Shown here in pieces: positions 1 through 8,684 of a stretch of DNA of 28,852 bases. Origin of the DNA: Flavobacteriaceae bacterium (GTDB taxonomy: Bacteria; Bacteroidota; Bacteroidia; Flavobacteriales; Flavobacteriaceae); the NCBI GenBank assembly GCA_030829155.1, contig JAURBD010000004.1, positions 1 to 28,852 of the forward strand. The letters run 5' to 3'. The notes beneath the pieces are model-generated. The model worked only from the letters and a program-made list of their open reading frames with translations. It was not told the DNA's origin and did no database searches. A program made the position numbers and the translations under genes. Position 1 is the first letter of the stretch; each line of letters begins with the position of its first letter.

Positions 1-642
1 GCAGGCACCAAAACCTTCTTCATCCATTGTTGCTACCATATTAACCACTCTTTCTTTTCCTTCTTTTTCTCCCTGCGGTAACAAGGCAAGGTGAGAAACT
101 TTTGCTGCTGTGAACAGCATGGCTGATGAATTTTTACATGCAGCTACACAAGCTCCGCAACCAATGCAGGCTGAAGATAAAAATGCTTCGTCTGCGTCTT
201 CTTTTGCTACAGGAATACTATTTGCTTCGAGCGCGTCTCCAGTGTCAACCGCAACATATCCTCCAGAAGAGATGATGCGATCAAACGCTTTTCTATCTAC
301 TGACAAATCTTTAATAACGGGAAACGACTCTGCTCTGAAGGGTTCTAGCAAAATATTGTCTTCGTTGTTAAAAGCTCTCATATGAAGCTGGCAAACTGTT
401 GTTGCTTTTTGTGGACCGTGTGGCCTTCCATTTATCATAAAACCACAAGAGCCACATATACCCTCCCTGCAGTCGTGATCAAAGGCAACTGGATCTTTTT
501 TTTCTTTAACGAGCTTGATATTTAGTATGTCTAACATCTCCAGAAAGGAAATGTTTGGGTCTATATTTTCTAATCTATACGAACGCAATCCTCCATCTTG
601 ATGGTCTGATTTTTGTCTCCATATTTTTAGATTAATATTCAT
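1..642 (-). CDS. sdhB: Succinate dehydrogenase/fumarate reductase iron-sulfur subunit (partial, C-terminus off window)
   Basis: Carries electrons from the flavoprotein to the membrane quinone site in complex II on the cytoplasmic membrane face. Translating the minus strand from the ATG at 642-640 gives 214 uninterrupted codons to the window edge. Residues C58, C63, C66 and C84 (motif CREGICGSC) form the plant-ferredoxin-type [2Fe-2S] site. C159, C162, C165 and C169 (motif CIGCGACVAAC) fit the [4Fe-4S] site. The last visible residues, GFGAC, place C214 where the third cluster begins, so roughly the last 30-40 residues are missing; that length is inferred from the family. The start is fixed by a TAATG junction: its ATG shares one base with the sdhA stop, which implies coupled translation. 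It is the last visible gene of sdhC-sdhA-sdhB. The family call is very secure. Whether the complex runs as a dehydrogenase or a fumarate reductase cannot be read from sequence alone. Confidence 0.97.
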   Translation of the reverse strand, partial: MNINLKIWRQKSDHQDGGLRSYRLENIDPNISFLEMLDILNIKLVKEKKDPVAFDHDCREGICGSCGFMINGRPHGPQKATTVCQLHMRAFNNEDNILLEPFRAESFPVIKDLSVDRKAFDRIISSGGYVAVDTGDALEANSIPVAKEDADEAFLSSACIGCGACVAACKNSSAMLFTAAKVSHLALLPQGEKEGKERVVNMVATMDEEGFGAC

Positions 643-2564
643 TATTTATAGCTTCTTGTTTTTAACTTTACGTTTTTATATTGTAGTTCTTCCTTAAAAA
701 GCTGTGAGCTTTTCTCTTCTGAATATTCCCACGCAGCTACATATTTATAGTCTTTGTCGTTTCTTTTGGCTTCATTTTCTTCTGTTTGGTATTCTTCTCT
801 AAAATGTGCCCCACAAGACTCTTTCCTATCTAACGCGTCGTGAGCCATTAGCTCTGCAAGTTCTATAAAATCTTTAATTCTTAGAGCTTTTTCTAGCTCT
901 TGGTTAACATCTTTGTCGTCTCCAGGAATAGATATTTGACTCCAAAACTTTTGTTTTATTTTCGGAATTTCTTCAAGCGCGCTCTTGAGGCCTTTTTCGT
1001 TTCTTGCCATTCCTATTTTGTCCCACACAATTTTGCCAAGCTCTCTGTGCACCTCGTCAACAGCCAAACTTCCGTCTACTTTCATCAGCCTAGAAATATC
1101 TTCTTCTGTCTTTTTCTTTGCCTCTACAAATTCTGGCATATCTGTTATATCTTTTTCTAGCGGCTTTTCTTTTGCTAAAAAATCCATAGCGGTGTGTGGA
1201 ACGACAAAGTAACCATCTGCAAGTCCTTGCATCAAAGCGCTTGCTCCAAGTCTATTTGCTCCATGATCTGAAAAGTTGCTTTCTCCTATTGAGAAAAGAC
1301 CATTAATTGTTGTCATAAGATTGTAGTCTACCCAAAGTCCTCCCATTGTATAATGAACCGCTGGGTATATCTTCATTGGTGTTTGATATGGATTTTCATC
1401 TGTAATGTTTTGATACATATCAAAGAGGTTTCCATATTTTTCTCTTATAAAGTCTTCACCCTTTTCTTCTATTGCTTTCTGGAAATCTAAATATACCGCA
1501 TATCCGGTTGGCCCAACCCCTCTTCCTTCATCACAGACCTCTTTTGCTCTTCTACTTGCAACATCTCTTGGAACAAGGTTTCCAAAAGCTGGATAGATTC
1601 TCTCTAAATAATAGTCTCTTTCGTCTTCTGGTATGTCTGTGGCCTTTCTTTGGTCGCTCTTCTTTTTTGGCACCCACACTCTTCCATCGTTCCTTAGGCT
1701 TTCACTCATCAGTGTTAACTTAGACTGAAAGTCGTTCTTTACTGGAATGCACGTTGGGTGAATTTGCGTAAAACTTGGGTTCGCAAACAAGGCTCCTCTT
1801 CTGTGTGCCCTCCAGTTTGCTGTAACGTTGCTTGCCATTGCGTTGGTTGACAAATAATAAACGTTTGAATATCCGCCTGTAGCTAAAATTACAACATCGG
1901 CACTGTGGGTTGAAATTTTTCCACTAATCAGATCTCTTGTTACAATGCCTTTTGCTTTTCCGTTTACAAGAACAACATCTAGCATATCGTGCCTGGAATA
2001 AAATCTTACTTTTTTATTTTCCATTTGTCTACTTAAAGCAGAATAAGCTCCCAACAAGAGCTGTTGCCCTGTTTGTCCTCTAGCATAAAATGTTCTAGAA
2101 ACCTGGACCCCACCAAAAGAGCGGTTATCAAGCAATCCTCCATACTCTCTTGCAAACGGAACTCCCTGTGCAACGCACTGATCAATAATGTTTTTACTTA
2201 TTTCTGCCAACCTATAAACATTATCTTCCCTTGATCTAAAATCTCCGCCCTTTATTGTGTCATAAAAAAGCCTCATTACACTATCGCCATCGCCCTTATA
2301 GTTTTTTGCTGCGTTAATTCCTCCTTGCGCCGCAATGCTGTGAGCCCTTCTTGGAGACTCATGAAATGAAAACGCATGTACATTAAAACCTTTTTCGGCT
2401 AAAGTTGCTGATGCTGATGCTCCAGCAAGACCTGTTCCTATCACGATAACTTTATATTTGTTAGCCTCTTCTGGTGAAAGCTTTTTTAGTGAGCTTTTAT
2501 AGTCTTCCCATTTTGTATAAAGGTCTCCGTCTGGTGCTTTAGAAAATAAGTTGAAGTCTATCAT
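642..2564 (-). CDS. sdhA: Succinate dehydrogenase/fumarate reductase flavoprotein subunit
   Basis: FAD-containing catalytic subunit oxidising succinate to fumarate (or the reverse). From the ATG at 2564-2562 it is 640 residues. The dinucleotide-binding motif GTGLAGAS lies at about residues 43-50. RRAHSIAAQGG follows, with His75 matching the histidine that covalently binds FAD in this family. Further family blocks are the HPT segment in FTQIHPTCIP, SESLRNDGRVW, and the C-terminal GANRLGASALMQGLADG. The reading frame stays open 22 codons upstream to 2630, but that would push far into sdhC and adds residues unlike the family. The ATG at 2564 overlaps the sdhC TGA as ATGA, which is the better start. 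The closest architecture is the Bacteroidota/epsilonproteobacterial/Bacillus three-subunit (SdhCAB) type, consistent with the adjacent five-helix anchor. Confidence 0.97.
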   Translation of the reverse strand: MIDFNLFSKAPDGDLYTKWEDYKSSLKKLSPEEANKYKVIVIGTGLAGASASATLAEKGFNVHAFSFHESPRRAHSIAAQGGINAAKNYKGDGDSVMRLFYDTIKGGDFRSREDNVYRLAEISKNIIDQCVAQGVPFAREYGGLLDNRSFGGVQVSRTFYARGQTGQQLLLGAYSALSRQMENKKVRFYSRHDMLDVVLVNGKAKGIVTRDLISGKISTHSADVVILATGGYSNVYYLSTNAMASNVTANWRAHRRGALFANPSFTQIHPTCIPVKNDFQSKLTLMSESLRNDGRVWVPKKKSDQRKATDIPEDERDYYLERIYPAFGNLVPRDVASRRAKEVCDEGRGVGPTGYAVYLDFQKAIEEKGEDFIREKYGNLFDMYQNITDENPYQTPMKIYPAVHYTMGGLWVDYNLMTTINGLFSIGESNFSDHGANRLGASALMQGLADGYFVVPHTAMDFLAKEKPLEKDITDMPEFVEAKKKTEEDISRLMKVDGSLAVDEVHRELGKIVWDKIGMARNEKGLKSALEEIPKIKQKFWSQISIPGDDKDVNQELEKALRIKDFIELAELMAHDALDRKESCGAHFREEYQTEENEAKRNDKDYKYVAAWEYSEEKSSQLFKEELQYKNVKLKTRSYK

Positions 2565-3220
2565 ATTATCCTCACAAGAAATCCAAACCATACTGGAATT
2601 GATATAAATCCAAGCGGTATCCAAAACCAAAAAATGGCGGCAATATTATTATATGTTTTTTCATATTTTGTTCCAACTATGCCAAGCGTTTGTCCAGCAG
2701 AGGTTATACCGTGCTTTAAGTGATAACCAAGCAATGCAATCGCTACAATATAAAAAATTGAGACCAAAGGACTTCCAAACCCAACTTGGCTTTCTGTAAC
2801 AACATAGTAATAACTCATCCCTCCTAGATCAAAATTAAATTTATACCAAAAAGTTGACCAGTGTGTTGCTAAAAATATAAAAACAATACTTCCTGTAAAG
2901 GCAGCATACTTAGCTGCGCCCGGAGTATTTTCTTTGCTGTAAGAGCTGACAACTTTTTTTGCTTTTCTATTTTTTATCCACAACAAAATTCCGCTGTATG
3001 CATGACTAAAGACAAAAAGCACAAGAAAAAATTCTGCTATTCTTATTAAAAATCCAAGCTTGTGTAGCTTTTCGACGTATCCATTAAATGCTGCCTCTCC
3101 AACAAAAAGGAAGAGGTTTCCAAATAGATGAAAAGTCATAAAAAAAGATAGCAACAAGCCTGTGATGGCCATTAAAATTTTTCTTCCTACGGAAGATGTT
3201 AATAGTTTTATTATCGACAT
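2561..3220 (-). CDS. sdhC: Succinate dehydrogenase cytochrome b558 membrane anchor subunit
   Basis: 219-residue integral membrane subunit that anchors SdhAB and carries haem b for quinone exchange. Five hydrophobic segments are visible, at about residues 15-40, 58-82, 105-122, 150-170 and 193-215. Histidines at 31, 73, 120, 167 and 170 lie in or next to the helices and are candidate haem ligands. Motifs include FHLFGN, FSHAYSGILLW and GYHLKHGITSAGQTLG, typical of the single-anchor diheme b558 family. A separate SdhD is therefore not expected, and none is seen. The ATG at 3220-3218 has no clear Shine-Dalgarno sequence; the upstream bases are A/T-rich. The TGA stop overlaps the sdhA ATG by four bases. 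It heads the sdhCAB operon, and the 97 bp gap to the MORN gene may hold the promoter. Confidence 0.95.
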   Translation of the reverse strand: MSIIKLLTSSVGRKILMAITGLLLSFFMTFHLFGNLFLFVGEAAFNGYVEKLHKLGFLIRIAEFFLVLFVFSHAYSGILLWIKNRKAKKVVSSYSKENTPGAAKYAAFTGSIVFIFLATHWSTFWYKFNFDLGGMSYYYVVTESQVGFGSPLVSIFYIVAIALLGYHLKHGITSAGQTLGIVGTKYEKTYNNIAAIFWFWIPLGFISIPVWFGFLVRII

Positions 3221-3317
3221 ATTTTGGTGATGTTTATTTTAAAACGCATTTATATAAATATAAAGACAAATTGCTTTTAAAAAGCTCTTTCAGTGCTTGT
3301 TTAGTGTTTCACAAAAT
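3221..3317. other. Intergenic gap upstream of sdhC
   Basis: The 97 bp between the MORN gene stop and the sdhC start are AT-rich. On the minus strand they hold TATATT/TATAAA-like hexamers about 30-45 bases before sdhC, which could be a -10 region, but no convincing -35 partner. A short palindrome, gcttttaaaaagc at 3273-3285, has no proper loop or following T-run and is too weak to call a terminator. This is the likely, unproven, place for the sdhCAB promoter. Confidence 0.3.
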
Positions 3318-4439
3318 CTAAAAAGAGAATTCGTTTAGTTTAGGAACTTGTTTTAACACCTCTTCATAGCTGCCTTTGTATGTTTTTTTATTATACACAA
3401 CCACCCACTCCCCCGAAGGCTTTCCGCTTGCAAAGCTTCCTTTAATCGTTGGGTTTTGTCTTGGTGCTACATATGCCCACTGTCCATTTTTTTGGTTATT
3501 GCTGTATGTTCCTTTTCCAAAAAATCTTGAGCCAAAATCAATGTCTGGCCCCTCTGTCCATTCACCCTCTTTTATATCTGAAACAAAAGTTCCTTCACCT
3601 GTTCTTCTTCCGTTTTTTGCGTACATCGACCAAAGTCCTTCTTTTTTTCCAAACCTGTAGGTTCCGTTCTGTGACCTTTCTAGAGAGCCGTCTTGTTCCG
3701 AGTAATATTCTTCCCAGTCTCCTGTTTTGATACCGTCTTTATATTTGCCCTTTCCTCTTGTTTCGGCATAAGGAGAAAGATTATGAAACTCTCCATCTAA
3801 AACTCCTTTTTTATAATTCTCTTGCCACCCCTTATCTTCTCCCTCTTTATACCAAGTCCATTTTCCTATTTTTTTGTCTTGATCATACTCACCCTCACTA
3901 ACCAAAACTTCTTGCGCGTTCCAACTTTTCCACAATCCCTGTCTTTGCCAGTTTTTATAATCTCCCGCTCTTACAACAACTAATGTATTTGGGTCCCACT
4001 CTCTCCACCTACCTTCGCCGCTCTCAAAAACTATTTCTCCTGTTTTTCTGAGCCTGTTTTCTGTATCTCTACTCCACTGAGTCCACGTTCCAATCGGTTT
4101 ACCGTTTTCATATTTTATGTACTCTAATCGCTTATTGTTGTCCATAGCTCCTGGGAAAACATACGTGATTTGTTCTCCCTCCGGTGTGCCTTTAATATAG
4201 TTTGCCTTTTTTCTTGTACCGTTTTTATAGTCTATTTCTATCCAGGCTCCATCTTTAACGCCCTTTTTGTATGTTCCAAGTTTTTCGCCATATTTATCCA
4301 AAACATCTCCAGAAAAGAGCTTACCTGTGTCTGTTATATAGGCTAAATTGTCATCTCCAATTTTAATCTCATCTTCATATATTTCTCCAGAACATGAAAT
4401 AAATAGTATTGTAATAAATAATATAAATGTTTTTTTCAC
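3318..4439 (-). CDS. MORN-repeat lipoprotein of unknown function
   Basis: 373-residue protein starting with MKKTFILFITILFISCSG, a short hydrophobic signal ending in a lipobox-like FISC. Cys16 is therefore a probable lipid attachment site, although F at -3 is not ideal. The rest is a run of about ten to twelve short repeats of the MORN_2 kind, built on the pattern G-x-x-x-x-G-x-W-x-x-(Y/W). Examples are GTYKKGVKDGAW, GEYDQDKKIGKWTWY, GKYKDGIKTGDWEEYY, GTYRFGKKEGLWSMY and GSFASGKPSGEW. It lacks any enzyme motif I recognise. The start is GTG at 4439-4437, supported by a strong Shine-Dalgarno sequence (AAGGAG, five bases upstream), one of the best in this window. It is probably an envelope protein on a beta-sheet scaffold. 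Similar repeats occur in YwqK-like proteins annotated as antitoxins, but nothing here supports that role. The same-strand neighbour sdhC is probably separately transcribed. Confidence 0.85.
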   Translation of the reverse strand: MKKTFILFITILFISCSGEIYEDEIKIGDDNLAYITDTGKLFSGDVLDKYGEKLGTYKKGVKDGAWIEIDYKNGTRKKANYIKGTPEGEQITYVFPGAMDNNKRLEYIKYENGKPIGTWTQWSRDTENRLRKTGEIVFESGEGRWREWDPNTLVVVRAGDYKNWQRQGLWKSWNAQEVLVSEGEYDQDKKIGKWTWYKEGEDKGWQENYKKGVLDGEFHNLSPYAETRGKGKYKDGIKTGDWEEYYSEQDGSLERSQNGTYRFGKKEGLWSMYAKNGRRTGEGTFVSDIKEGEWTEGPDIDFGSRFFGKGTYSNNQKNGQWAYVAPRQNPTIKGSFASGKPSGEWVVVYNKKTYKGSYEEVLKQVPKLNEFSF

Positions 4440-4504
4440 CGTCTCTCCTTAAGTTAGTTTGAGTCTTAAAGGTTATTTTTGTAAATCAATTAAATGTATT
4501 CATA
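4440..4504. promoter_or_regulatory. Divergent promoter region, MORN gene / ppdK
   Basis: 65 bp separate two diverging start codons, so promoters for both genes are expected here. Visible on the minus strand is the AAGGAG ribosome-binding site of the MORN gene (4444-4450). On the plus strand a weak TTGAGT (4459-4464) is followed at the right distance by TAAATC, a poor -10 match. I cannot assign the promoters with confidence. ppdK itself has no Shine-Dalgarno sequence. Confidence 0.35.
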
Positions 4505-7174
4505 ATGAACAATAAACAAAAAATATATTTTTTTTCTCAGCTTCAAACAGATGGGGACCAACATATGGTTGACACTCTTGGTGGTAAGGGTGCAAACATT
4601 GCAGAAATGTGCAAACTAGGCCTTCCGGTTCCTCCGGGGTTTACACTAGCCACGTCGCTTTGTTCAGATTATCTAAAAAAGGGCTCTCTTTCTATTTCGT
4701 TAAAAAAAAACATTAAATCAAACGTTATAAAAGTCGAAAAGATGCTCGAGAAATCTTTTGGTGGTGATGACCCTCTTTTGCTTTCAGTAAGATCTGGTGC
4801 TCCAGTTTCAATGCCAGGTATGATGGAAACAATTTTAAACATTGGCCTTACTTCTCAATCAATACCTCGCATGATTCAAAAATCGGGTAGCGAACGTTTT
4901 GTTTATGACAGCTACAGAAGGCTAATTATGATGTATGCTGATGTGGTAATGGAAAAAGCCTTAGGCTTAAACAAAAAAAATTATTCAATAAGAGAAAAAA
5001 TGGAAGACCTTTTACAAAAAACAAAAAAAATAAAAGGTTATAAAAACGACTCTTTTATGACCGCTAAAGACTGGAAATCTCTCTCAAAAAAATATTTGGT
5101 TATGGTTGAAAAAACTTTTGGTGTTCCCTTTCCTGATAACCACTATGAACAACTTTTCGGCGCCACAGAGGCTGTGTTTGCTAGCTGGAACGGTAAAAGG
5201 GCTCGTGAATATAGGTCGTTTGAAAAAATTTCTTCCTCTATGGGTACCGCCGTTAATATACAGGCCATGGTTTTTGGCAATCTAGGGAGTAACTGTGGAA
5301 CCGGTGTTGCTTTTACAAGAAACCCATCAACAGGAGAAAATGTATTTTTTGGTGAGTGGCTACCTGATGCCCAGGGCGAAGATGTTGTAGCGGGCATAAG
5401 AACACCGCACCCCATCGTTGGTAAAAAAAACTCCCTTTCTTCTGTCATGCCCGAAGCATTTAATGCGCTGAGTCGCGTTAGAAAAAAACTTGAAAAACAC
5501 TATGACGATATGCAGGATATTGAATTTACAATTCAGGACAAAAAGCTTTGGATGCTACAAACTAGAAGAGGAAAAAGATCTGGAATCGCTGCAATTAAAA
5601 TTGCCACAGACATGGTTGAAGAAAAATTGATTTCCAAAAAAGAGGCTGTGCGTAGAGTAAAGCCTCTACAAATTTATGAAAGTCTTTTAAAAAATATCGA
5701 GCCAGAGGAGCTAGAAAATAATGCACCCTTGGGTCGGGGTCTTCCGGCGGGACCTGGCGCCTCTTTTGGTTCTGTAGTTTTTTCTGCTGAAAAAGCAGAG
5801 GCTCTTGGTAAAAAAGGAAAGAAGGTTATTTTAGTAAGAGAAGAAACCTCTCCTGAAGATATACATGGCATGCACTATTCTGAAGGGATACTTACAAGCA
5901 GAGGCGGGCTAACAAGCCACGCGGCCCTTGTTGCGAGAGGTTGGGGTAAAAGCTGTGTTGTCGGGTGTCAAACTCTTGTAATTAATAAAAAGTCAGCTTT
6001 TGCGAGGCTTGGGAACACAAAAATTAAAGAGGGAGATTTTATCACTCTCAACGGGTCTTCCGGTGAAATTTTTCTTGGCCGCCTTAAACTGTTTCAAAAC
6101 CCTATTAATTCTTCTGGCCCTTTAAATGAACTATTGTCTTGGGCAGATAAGATAAGGAAGCTAAAAATTAGAACTAATGCTGATACCCCAGAGGACTGTG
6201 AAAGAGCATTAAGCTTTGGTGCGGAGGGTGTAGGGCTCTGTAGAACCGAACATATGTTTTTCGATGAAAAAAGGGTACACGATTTTAGAAAAATGATTTT
6301 ATCGGGGTCAGAAAAAGAAAGGTTGGTTCACCTAAAAAAACTTCTTCCCTATCAAACAAAAGATTTTTATGGTATACTTAAAAAAATGAACGGCATGCCT
6401 GTTACGGTAAGACTTCTTGACCCTCCGCTTCATGAATTTATCAGCATTAATCCAAAAGAGTTGAAATTGCTTTCTTCGGATCTTGGGCTTTCTACTGGAG
6501 AAGTTGAAGAAAGAGTTGAACTGTTAAAAGAATCCAATCCAATGCTGGGCCATCGCGGATGCAGACTAGGAATTTCATACCCTGAAATTACTGCAATGCA
6601 AACAAGGGCAATATTGGGTGCGGCCTTCAAGCTTAAAAAACAGGGGCTTTCTCCCAAAGTTGAGCTGATGATACCTCTTGTGTCTCATTTAAACGAATTT
6701 GTAAGTCAAAAAAATATTGTTATGCGCGTTTACGAAGAGCTAAAAACAAAACACAAAACAACTTTGGTTTTTAAGGTTGGAACAATGATTGAGGTCCCTC
6801 GAGCCTGTCTTGTCGCAGAAAGTATTGCAAAAATTGCTGACTTTTTTAGCTTTGGGACAAATGACCTAACTCAAACCACTTTTGGTTTTAGCAGAGACGA
6901 TACTGGGTCATTTTTTCCTCATTATTTTGAAAAAGATATTATAAGCACAGACCCTTTTGAGCAAATAGATCGAGAGGGCGTCGGAAAGCTCATGTCTCTT
7001 GCTGTTAAAGATGCTAGAGCTGCTAAAAACAAAATCTCAATTGGTATATGTGGAGAGCACGGCGGGGAACCAAACAGTATATCGTTTTGCAAAGAATTGG
7101 GTCTTGACTATGTCAGTTGTTCTCCTTATCGTGTTCCTATTGCGCGTCTAGCAGCGGCGCAGGTTGAACTATGA
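4505..7174 (+). CDS. ppdK: Pyruvate, phosphate dikinase
   Basis: Interconverts pyruvate + ATP + Pi with phosphoenolpyruvate + AMP + PPi in the cytoplasm. It serves gluconeogenesis or pyrophosphate-saving glycolysis. The 889 residues match the family's usual length (about 875-900). The N-terminal ATP-grasp region shows GGKGANIAEMCKLGLPVPPGFT, SVRSGAPVSMPGMMETILNIGL and GTGVAFTRNPSTGENVFFGEW. The central swivelling domain has GGLTSHAALVARGWGKSCVVG, with His472 as the phospho-carrier. The C-terminal PEP/pyruvate TIM barrel has GLCRTEHMFF, NPMLGHRGCRLG, FFSFGTNDLTQTTFGFSRDD and ICGEHGGEP, with Cys849 matching the catalytic cysteine. All catalytic residues I can check are present. The GEHGGEP and SHAALVARGWGK patterns separate it from PEP synthase and PTS enzyme I. 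The stop overlaps the next gene's start (ATGA), so the two are cotranscribed. Confidence 0.97.
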   Translation: MNNKQKIYFFSQLQTDGDQHMVDTLGGKGANIAEMCKLGLPVPPGFTLATSLCSDYLKKGSLSISLKKNIKSNVIKVEKMLEKSFGGDDPLLLSVRSGAPVSMPGMMETILNIGLTSQSIPRMIQKSGSERFVYDSYRRLIMMYADVVMEKALGLNKKNYSIREKMEDLLQKTKKIKGYKNDSFMTAKDWKSLSKKYLVMVEKTFGVPFPDNHYEQLFGATEAVFASWNGKRAREYRSFEKISSSMGTAVNIQAMVFGNLGSNCGTGVAFTRNPSTGENVFFGEWLPDAQGEDVVAGIRTPHPIVGKKNSLSSVMPEAFNALSRVRKKLEKHYDDMQDIEFTIQDKKLWMLQTRRGKRSGIAAIKIATDMVEEKLISKKEAVRRVKPLQIYESLLKNIEPEELENNAPLGRGLPAGPGASFGSVVFSAEKAEALGKKGKKVILVREETSPEDIHGMHYSEGILTSRGGLTSHAALVARGWGKSCVVGCQTLVINKKSAFARLGNTKIKEGDFITLNGSSGEIFLGRLKLFQNPINSSGPLNELLSWADKIRKLKIRTNADTPEDCERALSFGAEGVGLCRTEHMFFDEKRVHDFRKMILSGSEKERLVHLKKLLPYQTKDFYGILKKMNGMPVTVRLLDPPLHEFISINPKELKLLSSDLGLSTGEVEERVELLKESNPMLGHRGCRLGISYPEITAMQTRAILGAAFKLKKQGLSPKVELMIPLVSHLNEFVSQKNIVMRVYEELKTKHKTTLVFKVGTMIEVPRACLVAESIAKIADFFSFGTNDLTQTTFGFSRDDTGSFFPHYFEKDIISTDPFEQIDREGVGKLMSLAVKDARAAKNKISIGICGEHGGEPNSISFCKELGLDYVSCSPYRVPIARLAAAQVEL

Positions 7175-8367
7175 ATAAAAAATTTCAAATAATTATTTTT
7201 GGTGCTTCCGGTTTTACTGGTGAGCTTTGCGCAAATTACTTATCTAAAACTTATCCTGAGGTTTCTTTTGCTATTGCAGGAAGAAACAAAGAAAAGCTCA
7301 AAAAAATTAAAAGCCAAAACAATTTGTCTTGTCCCGTCGTTATTGCCGACTCTTTCGATAGGGCTTCATTGAACGCTATGTGCAAACAAGCTAATGTTAT
7401 TTTATCTACCGCTGGTCCATATCATAAATATGGATCTCACCTGCTTAGTGCATGCGTTGAAAACGATTGTCATTATATAGATATAACCGGTGAAAGCTTT
7501 TGGGTAAAGGAGCAAATCGAAAAACACCATGATGCCGCGAAAGCAAAGAGCCTTCGAATAATTAATGCATGTGGTTTTGATTCCGTTCCTTCTGATTTAG
7601 GTGTATTTTTTGCAGTTAACAGCGTCAAAGGCGATGTTCAAAGCGTTGAAGGTTTTCATTCTTGGAAGGGCGAAGCGTCTGGGGGAACCATTGAAACAAT
7701 GTTTTCTTCGGCAGATGCAAAACCCGTAAAAGGTGGAATGGGAAAGTTCTCGCTTAACCCAAAAAACTCGGTCTCTGATAAACAGAAAAGAAACACAAAC
7801 GATAAAATCAAAATACGTCAAGTTAGTCAGCTGGGTGGCTGGACAGGCCCCTTTGTTATGGCTTTACCCAATACTCGTGTTGTTAGAAGATCTGCCGCTC
7901 TTTCTAAAAAAAGCGGAAAATATTATGGCGAAGACTTTGTATATCATGAGGGTGCCTTTTATTCTCGTCGTGGCCCCGCTTGGAAAGTCTCAATAATGAC
8001 AGTGCTGCTGGGAGCTTTTATATTTTCTCCCCTAAGAAAGTTTATAAGGCCCTTCTTTAGAAAGCCTGGACAAGGACCCTCTCAGGAGGCAATGGATGCA
8101 GGATTTTTTAAGAGTAAATTTTTAGTTAAGACAAATGATGGATTTAGTGCTTTTGAAATGGCAGCAAGTGGAGACCCGGGATATAAAATGACTTCAAGGA
8201 TGGCTGTCGAAAGCGCACTTTGCTTATCTATAGAAGATCCAGAAACTCTTCCTGGAGGAAAAAGCTTCGGGGGTCTATTAACGCCGTCAATTGGTTTAGG
8301 AGACGTTCTTATTAAAAGATTGAAAAATATTGGTGTTACTTTCAAAAAAATTAAAACTGTTGCTTAA
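7171..8367 (+). CDS. Saccharopine dehydrogenase-like / trans-acting enoyl reductase family oxidoreductase
   Basis: 398-residue NAD(P)-dependent oxidoreductase. The N-terminal Rossmann motif is IIIFGASGFTGELCANYL (Gly11, Gly14, Gly17), followed by FAIAGRNKEKL, STAGPYHKYGSHLLSAC and YIDITGESFWVKEQIEKHHDAAKAKSLRIINACGFDSVPSD. This series is characteristic of the SCCPDH / mycobacterial trans-acting enoyl reductase group rather than true lysine-pathway saccharopine dehydrogenases. A hydrophobic stretch near residues 272-290 followed by basic residues suggests membrane association, as in eukaryotic SCCPDH on lipid droplets. The substrate is unknown; lipid-related reduction is an inference from family members. 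It is translationally coupled to ppdK through ATGA, though no functional link is obvious. Its TAA interlocks with the stop of the converging Smr gene through a shared TTAA. Confidence 0.85.
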   Translation: MNKKFQIIIFGASGFTGELCANYLSKTYPEVSFAIAGRNKEKLKKIKSQNNLSCPVVIADSFDRASLNAMCKQANVILSTAGPYHKYGSHLLSACVENDCHYIDITGESFWVKEQIEKHHDAAKAKSLRIINACGFDSVPSDLGVFFAVNSVKGDVQSVEGFHSWKGEASGGTIETMFSSADAKPVKGGMGKFSLNPKNSVSDKQKRNTNDKIKIRQVSQLGGWTGPFVMALPNTRVVRRSAALSKKSGKYYGEDFVYHEGAFYSRRGPAWKVSIMTVLLGAFIFSPLRKFIRPFFRKPGQGPSQEAMDAGFFKSKFLVKTNDGFSAFEMAASGDPGYKMTSRMAVESALCLSIEDPETLPGGKSFGGLLTPSIGLGDVLIKRLKNIGVTFKKIKTVA

Positions 8368-8684
8368 AGCCAAAAAATTGTTATTCCAGGGTTTCTATTG
8401 TTAAAATCTCTATCTTCTTTGTTTGAAAGTTCGGACCTCATGTCTACTGCGCTTTTATTAAACGTATCATAATTTTCTCCAGGTATTACCGCCGTAAACC
8501 TACCTTCTTGCTCTTTTGCCCAAGCCCTTACCTTCTCTGCTACCCTACCAGACCCTAGGCCGTGAACAACCTTAACCGCAACAACGTTGTGTTCATTTTT
8601 TGCTGTGCTAATTGCAGTTTCTAACAAGATTAGCGCCTCCTCCGAAGACTGTCCTGCGTGTGCTATATCGACCTTTTTAATCAT
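8364..8684 (-). CDS. Small stand-alone Smr-domain protein
   Basis: 106-residue protein consisting of an Smr domain alone. The opening IKKVDIAHAGQSSEEALILLE occupies the place of the usual LDLHG strand and helix. VVAVKVVHGLGSGRVAEKVRAWAKEQ (about residues 35-60, with HGLGSG at 41-46) is the hallmark central motif. NPGITIFWL at the C-terminus matches the closing strand. Smr domains act as nucleases on DNA or RNA, or in MutS2-linked and ribosome-collision rescue roles. A domain on its own, without MutS2, could be a small endonuclease or RNA-binding factor; I cannot choose. The first strand has 'DIAH' in place of the frequent D-L-H-G, so catalytic competence is uncertain. It converges on the oxidoreductase gene with a 4 bp overlap and diverges from the aldehyde dehydrogenase gene across 35 bp. 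Confidence 0.8.
   Translation of the reverse strand: MIKKVDIAHAGQSSEEALILLETAISTAKNEHNVVAVKVVHGLGSGRVAEKVRAWAKEQEGRFTAVIPGENYDTFNKSAVDMRSELSNKEDRDFNNRNPGITIFWL

Noticed and set aside
110..385. Plus-strand open frame of 91 codons opposite sdhB
   Set aside because: It lies wholly antisense to the iron-sulfur subunit, whose cysteine motifs are intact. The product is low-complexity and resembles nothing.
2565..2630. Upstream extension of sdhA to 2630
   Set aside because: It would overlap sdhC by 70 bp and adds residues unlike the family. The ATGA junction at 2564 gives the expected N-terminus.
3273..3285. Palindrome gcttttaaaaagc as a terminator after the MORN gene
   Set aside because: There is no loop, only two G-C pairs and no proper T-run after it on the minus strand.
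3318..4439. MORN protein as a toxin-antitoxin component
   Set aside because: There is no neighbouring toxin. The signal peptide and lipobox point to the envelope, and the family label alone is weak evidence.
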